DNA of 32,929 nucleotides from CAZJDM01 sp964544765 (GTDB taxonomy: Bacteria > Bdellovibrionota_B > Oligoflexia > CAYFLR01). The position numbers and the translations under genes are program-made. The DNA lies in the NCBI GenBank assembly GCA_964544765.1, contig CAZJDM010000033.1:1-32929 (forward strand). Direction: 5' to 3'. Below, piece by piece: positions 17,201 to 25,376 of the stretch (positions are counted from its first letter, which is position 1; the number at the start of each line of letters is the position of its first letter). The notes under the pieces are model-generated. The model was not told the DNA's origin and ran no database searches. It worked only from the letters and a program-made list of their open reading frames with translations.

Positions 17201-17689
17201 AGATGCTTTTTGTACATCAGCAATTTTTTGTAACCATGAAATCCACTCTCCTTGGTTCTGGAAATAACTCTTGGATTCTTTTTTTTCTAATGTATTGATT
17301 ATATCATCAGCGATTCCTTCAATACCAATACGCTGACCATCTTGGGCATGATAGACTCTAGTAATTCCTAACTCATGAAGTTTATTAATCTCAGAAGGCT
17401 GAATGGTTCCTCCTCCACCAGCGAATATTAAGCACTCATGCAGATCATTCTCTTTCAACGAATCCAATAAAAAACGTAAATACTCATTATGTCCACCTTG
17501 ATATGAACTAAGTAATATAGCGTCTACATCTTCCTCAACTGCCGCAGCTACTATTTCTTTAACCGGTCGATTATGTCCAAGATGAATGACCTCCGCACCT
17601 CTTGCCAATAAAAGTTTACGATAAATATTAATAGAAACATCATGGCCGTCAAACAAAGCCGTAGCGATAAGTACTCTTTTTCTTTTCAT
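14222..17689 (-). CDS. icmF: Fused isobutyryl-CoA mutase with chaperone GTPase (B12-dependent)
   Basis: The 1155-aa product contains three modules in the IcmF order. Residues 1-140 are the B12-binding domain, with DGH (14-16; His16 is the expected cobalt ligand) and SSYQGGH. A MeaI-type G domain follows with Walker A GITGTGGAGKSS (about 220-231). The TIM-barrel mutase domain starts near 600 (FPYTAGVFPFKR, FAGEGGPLRTN, SVSMTINGPAP). The enzyme interconverts isobutyryl-CoA and butyryl-CoA using adenosylcobalamin. AQNTCI occurs where methylmalonyl-CoA mutases have VRNTYI, so Gln replaces the carboxylate-binding Arg, supporting IcmF. The linker at about 420-570 is long and low-complexity (including IKKKDIKKKD). 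Start supported by GGGAG 4 nt upstream. Orphan gene, not in an obvious branched-chain operon. Confidence 0.9.
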   Translation of the reverse strand: MKRKRVLIATALFDGHDVSINIYRKLLLARGAEVIHLGHNRPVKEIVAAAVEEDVDAILLSSYQGGHNEYLRFLLDSLKENDLHECLIFAGGGGTIQPSEINKLHELGITRVYHAQDGQRIGIEGIADDIINTLEKKESKSYFQNQGEWISWLQKIADVQKASNAQKTINSQETIKTGKNHWKRAIGQGLSFIEDHVDQAIEWFDDKSFAEIKTGKKSVVIGITGTGGAGKSSLVDELIRNFLLHLGDVRIGVLAVDPSKRQTGGALLADRIRMGHIYDDRVYFRSLATRDSGHELTKSIDISLSCLKKLGFDLLILESSGIGQGGSQIVDVSDISMYVMTREFGASTQLDKIDMLDYADMIVINKFEKSSSSDALREVLLHVIRTKNVKVPAGKSIHEIGLPVFGTSANQFNNTGVRVLSSYLIDRIKDIKKKDIKKKDFGQKLTSSEDLDLVKPNEQDLEQTSGTSISSIRSSYLSEIADLIENYHRQAEDIENLAKSAFSLKQSVQCLQADSKRDAGGGSDELKSEEIKGGVITGEENKNENEKIGNDIISGLQRVYENKWKEIPSEWQGKILSFSKIQKEYMDDEFTYKVRGKEIKTSTHHESLSGLRIPKIAIPNLSSWDQIVRFLHRENFPGNFPYTAGVFPFKRQAEDPKRMFAGEGGPLRTNKRFHLLCENEKAKRLSVAFDGITLYGEDPSTSPDIFGKIGESGVSICTIDDMDQLLDGFNLIDPLTSVSMTINGPAPIMLAMYFITAYRRELKKLEDKGKVLSEEEKEELKIRTFQCLRGTVQADILKEDQAQNTCIYNLDFALKMIGDIQNYFSQHSIYNYYSISISGYHIAEAGANPITQLALTLANGFHYVEYFLSRGLKIDDFAGNLSFFFSNGMEPEFSVIGRVARRIWAIAMKERYHAKPKGQKLKYHIQTSGRSLHASEVEFNDIRTTCQALFAFYDNCNSLHTNAYDEAITTPTEESVRRSMAIQLILSNEFGLLKNENPNQGSYILEILTDMVEKAVLDEFRRISERGGVLGAMESGYQRSKIQEDSIYYENKKHSGEYPLIGVNTYLNPNDKEENLDQRSVIRATLEEKNNQLSRLKSFQLKHKDMSIKALDRLKKAALNGDNIFQELLNTVNYCSLGQITSALYEVGGKYRRSI

Positions 17690-17756
17690 CTATCTCCCGC
17701 CTTTTCAACAAATTGCTTGTATTACAATAGTTACATAAGTTACATAACGTAATTTC

Positions 17757-17797
17757 ATATGAAGCGTTATATAATATGAAGCGTTATTTAATATGAA
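17757..17797. repeat. 17-bp tandem repeat at the 3' end of guaC
   Basis: ATATGAAGCGTTAT starts at 17757 and 17774 (period 17), with a partial third ATATGAA at 17791. It spans the TAA stop of the GMP reductase gene (17788-17790, minus strand). Confidence 0.85.
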
Positions 17798-18849
17798 ATA
17801 ATTTGACCCCTGATGGAATTTTCCAAATTAGTAGCGCCTGAAATCTTAATTAATTTGGCGCGTTTTTTAAATTCATCTATATTATGAGCGCCTGAATAGC
17901 TAAACCCGGATCTGATAGCACCTCTATATTCTTCCATCAATACCGAAAGTGTAGTGGTTACCTCAACTTCAATAACTTCTCCTTCAGAACATGTACCGGG
18001 CTTTAATCCACCCTTCTGATCTACTCTTTCTTTTTGAGCTTGCCATGAAGCCATCCCACGATACTGTCTGAATGTTTTACCTCCCCTCTGAAACAACTTA
18101 CCCGCAGCTTCTTTACATCGAGAAAAAACCGAACCCGCCATAACGGTATCTGCGCCAGCAGCTAAAGCTTTTAATACATCTCCCGGTTGTTTAATCCCTC
18201 CATCAGCAATAATTTTTACATTAGGATAGTACTGTCTAGCATCCGCACATTCAATAATAGCGGATAATTGCGGGTAACCATGACCCGTTTTTAGTCGAGT
18301 GGAACAAATAGACCCAGGTCCAATTCCAACTTTAATAGCATCTACTCCCAAATCACATAAAAATCTGGCACCATCGTATGTAGCAACGTTTCCAGCTATA
18401 AGAGGAAGTACCGGCGCATGCTGTTTAACATATTTGATTATATCAGCCATTTGCTCTGAATAACCATTTGCTATATCTATCAATAACGCATCTATTCGAC
18501 AATCTCTTTCAATCTCCACACAATTTAAAATCTTATCAACAATCGAATGCGTATTGACCCCGATAGAAATAACCCTATAACCAACCAGAGAACCCAACCA
18601 ACTTTTCATCTCCTCATAAGTAGCATAACGATGTAAAATACCTAAGACATCTTCTTTAGCTAAAGCATTCAACATTTTCAGGTCACATATACTATCCATA
18701 TTAGCGGCAATTAATGGGACCGACACAGTTATATCTTTGGTTAATCGGGATCTAACATTTGCGTCGTTTCTGGATAGTAATGCCTTTTGCGGCACTAAAA
18801 GGACATCATCATAGGTCAACAATTCCCGATCTAACACCAGGTTTACCAT
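17788..18849 (-). CDS. guaC: GMP reductase
   Basis: The 353-aa product is a (beta/alpha)8 barrel of the IMPDH/GMPR superfamily. It begins with LTYDDVLLVPQKA, carries PLIAANMDSI, the loop GIGPGSICSTRLKTGHGYPQLSA with catalytic Cys near residue 180, ADGGIKQPGDVLKALAAGA, and YRGMAS. It lacks the CBS insert of IMP dehydrogenase, and K-T-G-x-G-Y-P-Q-L-S-A after the Cys loop is the reductase form. GMP reductase converts GMP to IMP with NADPH and ammonia release, feeding purine salvage. Start supported by AAGGGAG 5 nt upstream. It is 98 bp from icmF in the same direction, so it could be cotranscribed, though no functional link is obvious. Confidence 0.85.
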   Translation of the reverse strand: MVNLVLDRELLTYDDVLLVPQKALLSRNDANVRSRLTKDITVSVPLIAANMDSICDLKMLNALAKEDVLGILHRYATYEEMKSWLGSLVGYRVISIGVNTHSIVDKILNCVEIERDCRIDALLIDIANGYSEQMADIIKYVKQHAPVLPLIAGNVATYDGARFLCDLGVDAIKVGIGPGSICSTRLKTGHGYPQLSAIIECADARQYYPNVKIIADGGIKQPGDVLKALAAGADTVMAGSVFSRCKEAAGKLFQRGGKTFRQYRGMASWQAQKERVDQKGGLKPGTCSEGEVIEVEVTTTLSVLMEEYRGAIRSGFSYSGAHNIDEFKKRAKLIKISGATNLENSIRGQIISY

Positions 18850-19043
18850 TTTTTCTCCCTTAATTTATATTTTTATCCCTCTTGATTTTTCTCGCCTTTT
18901 TGGATCAATGTCAAAGGTTTTTTTATTACTCCCTTGAAAATAGATATATAACTTAACAGATCAAAATTTAGATAGAGATGTATAAGATAAAATGTTAGAT
19001 TATTATTCAATTTTGCCAACTAATTTAAAGGGCTTATTCTGTT

Positions 19044-19433
19044 ATGCGTCAGCTACATCAGTTTGATATAATATTTATTTTTCTTTGTGTAATTTTACTT
19101 ACCATCTTTAACTGTGATGAAGAAGAACCTAAACCCAGCTCCTTTAAACCGGTCAAATGCACTGAAAAATTACGTAAAGGATACTCTAAAGAAATTGTAT
19201 TTCAAAAGTGGGGTCGAGTAACGCCTGATGATACTTACCAAAAAACCATAAGTAAAAACGTTAAAATAGAAGGAGTTACAACTAGGGTTACCGAAGAACA
19301 TATTTTTTGGTACTACTCCAAGTATTCCAAAGATGGAAGATTTAAATGCTGGTTGGAATTTTTCGAGGATCAACTAATTAATTACAGTGGAGATTATTGC
19401 AATTTAGATTGTATCGATGTTACTTCCTTTTAA
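19044..19433 (+). CDS. Small lipoprotein of unknown function
   Basis: The 129-aa product has a lipoprotein signal ending TIFNC (lipidated Cys24), followed by an acidic linker and a compact domain with four or so cysteines (VKCTEKL, FKCWLEFFEDQ, DYCNLDC), possibly forming disulfides. The fold resembles small SmpA/BamE-like domains (GYSKEIVFQKWGRVTPDD.. then strands WYYSKYSKDGRFKCWLEF), but I would not assert that. The ribosome site is distant (AAAGGG about 11 nt). It heads a plus-strand run with the MBL, barrel and Crp genes. Confidence 0.7.
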   Translation: MRQLHQFDIIFIFLCVILLTIFNCDEEEPKPSSFKPVKCTEKLRKGYSKEIVFQKWGRVTPDDTYQKTISKNVKIEGVTTRVTEEHIFWYYSKYSKDGRFKCWLEFFEDQLINYSGDYCNLDCIDVTSF

Positions 19434-19480
19434 AATTAATAGAATACTATTTTAAAGAGGTATCTTAATGAGGTATTTTA

Positions 19481-20383
19481 ATGAGAGAAATTAGACTATT
19501 TTCCATTGAAGGAAATAGACAAAAATTAGATGGGGGATCAATGTTTGGCAACGCGCCCAAAACTCTTTGGTCCAAATGGATTCCGGCTGACGAACATAAC
19601 CGAATTGACTTAGCTTGTAGATCTCTTTTAATAAAAACTGACAACTTAAATATTCTACTGGAAGCTGGTATTGGAACTTTTTTCTCCCCCAAACTAAAAC
19701 AACGATTTGGAGTTGAAGGAAATACTTCTAAACTGTTGCAAGATTTAAATGACCTTGGAATTCAACAAACAGACATTCATGCCGTCATCTTATCTCATCT
19801 CCACTTTGATCATGCTGGGGGCATCGTACCGCCATGGCCAGCGATTAATGATCCTGATTGGCAGCCTTATTTTCCTAATGCCTACTACATATCTACCGCT
19901 CAACAAATTGAACGGTCAATCAATCCTCATTATAGAGATAAAGCTTCTTTTGTACCTGGATTGGCTGAAAAATTGCGCAGTAGTGATCGTCTGATTCTAG
20001 TCGATAAAGAAGAACAAGCCTTTGATCCCAATAATCGCGTTCTTAATGAATTAAATGAATTTTTATCTTTTTATTATTCACATGGTCATACTCCCGGTCA
20101 ATTACATACTCTTATCCATGGAAATAAACAAAAAGTGTTTTTTGTCGGTGATCTGATGCCCGGTATGAACTGGGTACATGTACCTATCTCTATGGGTTAT
20201 GATCGCTATCCTGAACAATTAATCAATGAAAAAGAACATCTTTTAAATAGAGCATTCAAGGAATCCTGGTTATTATACTATACCCACGATCCCAAACATT
20301 CAATGTCTTCGTTAAAAAAAGGAAAGGCTGGAGAATTTATTCCTTTTGATCCGGTAGAGAAACTTGATAATTTTTTGATTTAA
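19481..20383 (+). CDS. MBL-fold metallohydrolase
   Basis: The 300-aa product has the metallo-beta-lactamase fold motifs: HLHFDH (106-111; HxHxDH), a later His in SHGHTPGQLH, the bridging Asp in FVGDLMP, and a terminal His in YTHDPKH. These would bind two metal ions. The layout resembles N-acyl-homoserine lactonase-like and other small-molecule MBL hydrolases, but the substrate is not predictable; cyclic nucleotide or lactone hydrolysis are both possible. No signal peptide, so cytoplasmic. GAGG lies 7 nt upstream. It sits between the small lipoprotein and the barrel gene (22 bp to the latter), a likely operon. Confidence 0.85.
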   Translation: MREIRLFSIEGNRQKLDGGSMFGNAPKTLWSKWIPADEHNRIDLACRSLLIKTDNLNILLEAGIGTFFSPKLKQRFGVEGNTSKLLQDLNDLGIQQTDIHAVILSHLHFDHAGGIVPPWPAINDPDWQPYFPNAYYISTAQQIERSINPHYRDKASFVPGLAEKLRSSDRLILVDKEEQAFDPNNRVLNELNEFLSFYYSHGHTPGQLHTLIHGNKQKVFFVGDLMPGMNWVHVPISMGYDRYPEQLINEKEHLLNRAFKESWLLYYTHDPKHSMSSLKKGKAGEFIPFDPVEKLDNFLI

Positions 20384-20404
20384 TTTAATCTAATTTAAAA
20401 TGTT

Positions 20405-21619
20405 ATGAGATTTTTAAAATTAACTTCAACGATTAAAACTATTAAATTGATATTTTTTACCTTCTTCATGTTCCTGTTTTTTATCTTTGAGTCAATAGCT
20501 CTTAGTAAAGAACCACCTCCCTTTCATCATATTTTAGTTTTAGGTGAAGATATACCGATAGATTCAGGAGAAGGAAACGGCACTCATCTTTTTTATTATA
20601 GTTATTTTTATAACAAATTCAACAACCCTAATCTGTGGCGAACTATTGAAGTCAGCACCAGTGACATCACCCTCACCTATGAGCTAAATCAAAATCCCGG
20701 TTATGGTTTCTTTACTAATTTCGAAGTAATTTCTCATGGAGCATATCTTCTTTATGATCAAAAGGGGAACTTTTTACCCGAACGTACCGTATATGGACAT
20801 GCCGGCAAAGTTGGCGCTTTTGCCAGTTATCAATTTACGCCTTTTATAGAAACTAAAATCCAGTACCAGTCAAAATATATCTATTACACTGATGGTGAGA
20901 AAAAAAGCGTCATCCCACTACCCAATAGTCATTGGACACACGTTATATCCATTGATAGTTCTTATACCGACTTAGAAACTAAACAATTTAACACCATTAA
21001 ACATGGATTTAAAAACAAGCTTCACTTAAGTTATAGATATAAAAATAATTATTATGGATATGGATATGGATATGAATATGATTATGGTAATGGTAATGAA
21101 GAGGCTGATAGTTCTTCTTACCAACATGTTTGGTCGGTTTTTTATGAAGGTGGATTATATTATAATTTTAAGTATGATTTAAATCTGGGTTGGGATTTCA
21201 ATATTGGTCGACAACAAAACGCTGATCGCAACTCCGCTCCACCTTTGGGTTCCTTTATAAGTAAATATGGTTATCTGCCAGGTTACTATTATTGGGAATT
21301 TCAAAGTAAATTTTTTATTAATACCGACCTTAGTTTTGGCTTTCCCATTGGATTCAAGCATCGTCTTAAACCACGCGTATCCTATTTGTATTTTCCCAGT
21401 CAGGATTCACTTGCTGGTCTTGAAACATACCGCCGTAAAGGATATATTGGGACCGCGATTACTTTAACCGGTTTAATTGCTGGTTTGGTACCTTATAATC
21501 TTTCTTATGGTTATGGTCTTCACGCTGATCGGAATGACAGTAAAGGTGGGCATGAATTAATGTTTTTTATTATGGGAGGATTTTCGAAGGTTGAGAAGAT
21601 AAAGAAAAAGGAAGTCTAA
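20405..21619 (+). CDS. Putative outer-membrane beta-barrel protein with Gly-Tyr repeat
   Basis: The 404-aa product has a signal peptide (core FFTFFMFLFFIF, cleavage after about residue 33). The mature part is rich in alternating aromatic/polar beta strands (YYSYFYNKF, KIQYQSKYIYY, WSVFYEGGLYYNFKYDLNLGWDFNIG) typical of a barrel. At about residues 215-235 a YGYGYGYEYDYGNGN insert reflects a TATGGA-type microsatellite. It has no strong ribosome site (an ATGTTATGAG context), so it may depend on translation of the MBL gene 22 bp upstream. No family recognised; DUF3570-like outer-membrane proteins are a possibility. Confidence 0.65.
   Translation: MRFLKLTSTIKTIKLIFFTFFMFLFFIFESIALSKEPPPFHHILVLGEDIPIDSGEGNGTHLFYYSYFYNKFNNPNLWRTIEVSTSDITLTYELNQNPGYGFFTNFEVISHGAYLLYDQKGNFLPERTVYGHAGKVGAFASYQFTPFIETKIQYQSKYIYYTDGEKKSVIPLPNSHWTHVISIDSSYTDLETKQFNTIKHGFKNKLHLSYRYKNNYYGYGYGYEYDYGNGNEEADSSSYQHVWSVFYEGGLYYNFKYDLNLGWDFNIGRQQNADRNSAPPLGSFISKYGYLPGYYYWEFQSKFFINTDLSFGFPIGFKHRLKPRVSYLYFPSQDSLAGLETYRRKGYIGTAITLTGLIAGLVPYNLSYGYGLHADRNDSKGGHELMFFIMGGFSKVEKIKKKEV
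21053..21088. repeat. 6-bp microsatellite in coding sequence
   Basis: Six consecutive TATGRN-type hexamers (three exact TATGGA, then TATGAA, TATGAT, TATGGT) encode the Tyr-Gly-rich loop of the barrel-like protein. In-frame expansion or contraction would change loop length. Confidence 0.8.
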
Positions 21620-21696
21620 AAGTAGGTTGTCTAAAAAAAATTATTAGAAATTCTATCTGAACCATCTAAAATAGAGGGTCTACTGGAGAGTACTTG

Positions 21697-22374
21697 ATGA
21701 ACAAAATAAATATAACCAAATATCTCTCATCTGTTTTTCTTTTTAATTCATTATCAGATAATGACTTGGAACTTATTGCCCAATTTGCCGAAGCCAAGAA
21801 CCTGCCCAAAAATACTTTTTTGTTCCATGAAGAAACTAAAGCTAGCCATTTCTTTATAGTTATCAGTGGAAAGCTAAAAGTTTTTAAAATGTCTCCAGAT
21901 GGAAACGAACAAACACTTCATATTCAAATACCCGGAGATATGATTGCTGAGGCCGCTATTTTCGATCGCGAAACCTATCCAGCTAATTGCCAAACACTTG
22001 AAGATAGTTCGGTTATCTTAATAAATAGTAATAAATTTAAAAAACTACTATCCGCTAATCCCCAACTATCAATTAAGATAATGGCTTCTTATTCTAGAAG
22101 ATTGCGTCAATTAACCAGCCTAATTGAAGAACTTTCGTTATACGACACAAAATTACGACTAGCCAAACATCTTCTAAAACATGCTAAAACAGTCGATAAC
22201 CGGCTTGTCTGTTCTCTTGACATATCCAAAAAGGAGTTGGCTTCCTTATTGGGTACTATTCCTGAAACGCTGTCCAGAACCCTGCAATACTGGCAGAAGA
22301 AAGGTTTTATTACCATTCAAGACAAGGGAAAATCAATAGTAATATTAAACTCTGATGAGTTACAATCCTGCTAA
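21697..22374 (+). CDS. Crp/Fnr-family transcriptional regulator
   Basis: I start at the ATG at 21697 (GGAG 8 nt upstream); an in-frame TTG three bases earlier is less likely. The product is 225 aa. The N-terminal cyclic-nucleotide-like sensor domain (about 10-120) has FLFHEETKASHFFIVISGKLKVFK and GDMIAEAAIFD. A dimerisation helix and a winged helix-turn-helix follow (DISKKELASLLGTIPETLSRTLQYWQKKGFI), the usual Crp/Fnr recognition region with SxxLGTIPETLSR. No N-terminal cysteine cluster is present, so it is not an Fe-S Fnr. It sits 74 bp after the barrel gene in the same direction and may regulate that cluster. The effector is unknown. Confidence 0.85.
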   Translation: MNKINITKYLSSVFLFNSLSDNDLELIAQFAEAKNLPKNTFLFHEETKASHFFIVISGKLKVFKMSPDGNEQTLHIQIPGDMIAEAAIFDRETYPANCQTLEDSSVILINSNKFKKLLSANPQLSIKIMASYSRRLRQLTSLIEELSLYDTKLRLAKHLLKHAKTVDNRLVCSLDISKKELASLLGTIPETLSRTLQYWQKKGFITIQDKGKSIVILNSDELQSC

Positions 22375-22384
22375 TGTTGTTTAT

Positions 22385-22411
22385 CATAGGATACATAGAA
22401 TACATAGGATA
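22385..22411. repeat. 9-bp tandem repeat, three copies
   Basis: CATAGGATA, CATAGAATA, CATAGGATA in tandem in the 79-bp convergent gap after the Crp/Fnr gene. Function unknown. Confidence 0.75.
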
Positions 22412-22449
22412 ACGAACGGATGGATAACCTACACTCTCACATTATTATT

Positions 22450-22470
22450 CCAATTACATCCCAATTACAT
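22450..22470. repeat. 11-bp direct repeat that creates a stop codon
   Basis: On the minus strand GATGTAATTGG occurs twice in tandem. In the first copy it reads Asp-Val-Ile-Gly; the 11-bp shift makes the second copy read ATG TAA, giving the stop at 22456-22454. The stop of the large lipoprotein is therefore a product of the duplication. Confidence 0.8.
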
Positions 22471-25363
22471 CTACACTGTAAACCGAAACAGTACCACTAA
22501 TTTCATTGCTGACAACTAACAATGGTCTTTTGTTGGGACTGTCTTGTTCCGAAATGAAAAGAATACCTTCGGGTTCGACATCTTTCATATTGGCATAATC
22601 TTTCTTTTTGGCTTTAAAATTACGATTATTTAGATATTGAATAAATCTGGGTTTTTGAATGTTGGTAATATCATAAACCATAACGCCGCCGATTCGTTCC
22701 AAAGCTATAAAAGCATAAACCCGACCCTTAATTTTACCAACAGTAACACCGCATGGCTCTGGACCTTTATTATCACTGCGCTTATCCGGTTTTCCACTTT
22801 TACTATCGGCATTAAAATGATCCGGATATTGACTTGCCAAAATTCTCTCAATTTGATTATGACTATCAAAAATCATTTTACCGTCAGCATCTAGTATAGA
22901 AAATGACCTACCACCAAAAACCAAAATTTGATCCAAATCACCGTCACCATCAGTATCACCATCTTTAGCTACTTTAAGTCGTCCTAGTTCTCGTTTATTT
23001 TGTAGATCTCTAGCATTAGGAAACTTATCAGGATCTAAAACAGCATCTTTTACCCTAATTTGATCCTCCCAACCGCCCTCAACTACTAAAGCGGGTTGAT
23101 TACCTTCTTGCTTAACTTCAAACTCAAAAATATAGTCTCTGGCATCACCCTCATTTGCAATTAGTAAATAGTCTTTTCCCCCCTGATTTACACTAGCAAT
23201 GCCATCGGGCATGTAAATACCCCAAATCGGATGGGGTTTTATATTAATTCCGCCATCTTTATCACTGGTATCTAGAGCGTTAATAGCTAGGCTATGATCT
23301 TTATACCCAAGGGGATAAACACCTACAATTACCGGTTTGGTTAGATCGATTTTTAAGATTGAATTGTTTTCTTGCAAAGTTACCCAGGCCCATTTAGAAT
23401 CCTCTGACACGGTAATAAATTCTGGCTCCAAATCTTGTGATACGGTTGCGCCTGGCGTATTGAGGCGTACACCCAGCTTTTTTAACTCAACTTTACGTGA
23501 ATCAAATTCATTAAAATTTAAATCTAATACAGTTGCATTTTCCACTCCATTTTTAAGATCTATAATACTGATTGATCCTTCTGGATTCACATCAAACAAC
23601 TTATCAGGAAAATCAGAAGTACTTAATTGAGGTTCACCTTCATTGGCCACCAATACCATTTGACCATTGGGAGTAAAAGTCAACATATCAGGTCCATATC
23701 CAACTTCCACTTTTGTTAAAACTTCATTATTCTGCGCATCTACAAACAATACGTGTCCTTTTAATTGTTTTTTAGTCAAATCTGAAATCACTATGGCCAC
23801 TGTTCCATTATAGGCACTAATACTACTGGGAGAACCCTGATCAGCTAAATCCAAGGTTGATGATAATACTAATTGATCATTTGAAGAAAAAGTAAATATG
23901 TCGACATTTTTCAATAATGGATTAATCACAAAAAGCTTCTTCGTCTTTGTATCATACGCACTTATCTCTGCAGCTTGTTCTTCAAAATATCCGGTACTAT
24001 GAGTACTTACTACTGATATTGAAACCAGTTGAGTTCCTTCTAAAGATAAGTTCGGTAATACAGCAGTTCTAGATCCTCCAGTGGCAGTTGAGTTTACAGT
24101 AGTAGTTGAGTCTACAGTAGTAGTTGAATCCGGACCAGAATCAGTCGAAGGATGGTACAATAATAACCGTAAAGCATCTAAATCAGTAGTAAAAATGTCA
24201 TCAAATGAATTTGCCAATTGTGATTGTAGTGCATTGCTTGCAGTTTGATTTTGGTCAATTCGGTCATTGATTTGAGACCATATATTTTGCCAAGTTGACT
24301 CAAACATAGGTGAAACAAAACTAACAGGTGTAAGGGCCAAATCATGTAAATTTCTGCTGATTATTACAACTTCTGGATCTGGCTCTGTATCCAAACTATG
24401 AATAACCCCAGCTATTCGTTGAACAACTTTTAAGTTATTATCCCCAAACAAAACCAGATTAGCTGGAGACATAATTTCTCTAGCCTTTCCACTACCCAAA
24501 TCAATAGCTCCTATACTAAAGCTAATCACCTGATCTTCCTCAAACTCAAAGGTACCCTTTTCGTCAGTAAAACCTGATTTAGTTTTAGTTTGAAAAAAGA
24601 TTCCCTGCACTGGTACATTAACCATAAAACGACCTTTTATAACTTCTTTAACTGCCTTTGGTTCACCTGCAGGTTGAGATTCAGGTTGAGGTTGAGATGC
24701 TAGTTGAGCGCCAGATCCAGTATCCGAAGTATTTCCAGTATTTGCCACAGGATTACTGCCAGTCGGAGCACCTTTTGGGATTCCAGCCAGAGTTCCAGCA
24801 GGTGCCACTGTAGAAGAGGGTGTAGTAACAGCAATAGATGTTGAAGTAACTATGGAAGATGGTAAAGCCACTGTAGAATTTCTGTTTGCAACCGCAGGAG
24901 CCGATCCTGCAGATATTGTGGATATTGCTGACGGCTGACTGTCAGCTACAACATTGTCCGAGGGAGCCTCAACTGGCTTTACCGGAGGAGAGACTGGAGT
25001 TTTGCTCGACACAACAACTACTGGATCTTCTGAGGTTGTTTTAGGAGCTTTTGTTAATTGCGGATCTGTTAGTCTTGTTGATTTTGTCGGGTTTACTAGT
25101 GTTACTGGACTTACTGCATTTGTTAGTAATGTCGTTGTTGGTTTTATTGGTGATGTTATTGTTAGTGATTTAACTGAACCACTTTCTGTTGTAATTATAT
25201 TACTTGCAGTAATAGGATGAGCTACAGCCTTTTTCTCTCTTAATTTATTAACTACCAGAGTAAGTGGTTGACTCTGATCATCTTTGTTTTTCTCACTACC
25301 GCAAGAAGAAACAAATAATGCTGTTAGTACTAATAAAAGTAATTTAATAGTGTTACTTTCCAT
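22454..25363 (-). CDS. Choice-of-anchor I domain lipoprotein
   Basis: I start at ATG 25363-25361 (AAGGAG 6 nt upstream); the frame extends 14 codons further without a ribosome site. The product is 969 aa. The signal ends VSSC with Cys21 lipidated. A Ser/Thr/Pro/Val-rich linker runs to about 235. A beta domain (KGRFMVNVPVQGIFFQTKTKSGFTD and on) precedes a long beta-propeller-like region, about 480 to the end, that matches choice-of-anchor I proteins: GPDMLTFTPNGQMVLVANEGEPQ, DLEPEFITVSEDSKWAWVTLQENN, GWEDQIRVKD, EPEGILFIS. The family is found in secreted or surface proteins near alkaline phosphatase/esterase-like domains; none is fused here. A surface-attached propeller is the best call. Confidence 0.85.
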   Translation of the reverse strand: MESNTIKLLLLVLTALFVSSCGSEKNKDDQSQPLTLVVNKLREKKAVAHPITASNIITTESGSVKSLTITSPIKPTTTLLTNAVSPVTLVNPTKSTRLTDPQLTKAPKTTSEDPVVVVSSKTPVSPPVKPVEAPSDNVVADSQPSAISTISAGSAPAVANRNSTVALPSSIVTSTSIAVTTPSSTVAPAGTLAGIPKGAPTGSNPVANTGNTSDTGSGAQLASQPQPESQPAGEPKAVKEVIKGRFMVNVPVQGIFFQTKTKSGFTDEKGTFEFEEDQVISFSIGAIDLGSGKAREIMSPANLVLFGDNNLKVVQRIAGVIHSLDTEPDPEVVIISRNLHDLALTPVSFVSPMFESTWQNIWSQINDRIDQNQTASNALQSQLANSFDDIFTTDLDALRLLLYHPSTDSGPDSTTTVDSTTTVNSTATGGSRTAVLPNLSLEGTQLVSISVVSTHSTGYFEEQAAEISAYDTKTKKLFVINPLLKNVDIFTFSSNDQLVLSSTLDLADQGSPSSISAYNGTVAIVISDLTKKQLKGHVLFVDAQNNEVLTKVEVGYGPDMLTFTPNGQMVLVANEGEPQLSTSDFPDKLFDVNPEGSISIIDLKNGVENATVLDLNFNEFDSRKVELKKLGVRLNTPGATVSQDLEPEFITVSEDSKWAWVTLQENNSILKIDLTKPVIVGVYPLGYKDHSLAINALDTSDKDGGINIKPHPIWGIYMPDGIASVNQGGKDYLLIANEGDARDYIFEFEVKQEGNQPALVVEGGWEDQIRVKDAVLDPDKFPNARDLQNKRELGRLKVAKDGDTDGDGDLDQILVFGGRSFSILDADGKMIFDSHNQIERILASQYPDHFNADSKSGKPDKRSDNKGPEPCGVTVGKIKGRVYAFIALERIGGVMVYDITNIQKPRFIQYLNNRNFKAKKKDYANMKDVEPEGILFISEQDSPNKRPLLVVSNEISGTVSVYSVDVIGM

Positions 25364-25376
25364 AAAGTTCTCCTTT

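Noticed and set aside
14222..17689. Methylmalonyl-CoA mutase
   Set aside because: The N-terminal B12 domain, internal MeaI-type GTPase and Gln in place of the carboxylate-binding Arg indicate IcmF.
17788..18849. IMP dehydrogenase
   Set aside because: No CBS domains, length about 350, and the K-T-G-x-G-Y-P-Q sequence after the catalytic Cys loop fits GMP reductase.
21697..22374. Oxygen-sensing Fnr
   Set aside because: No N-terminal cysteine cluster for an Fe-S centre.
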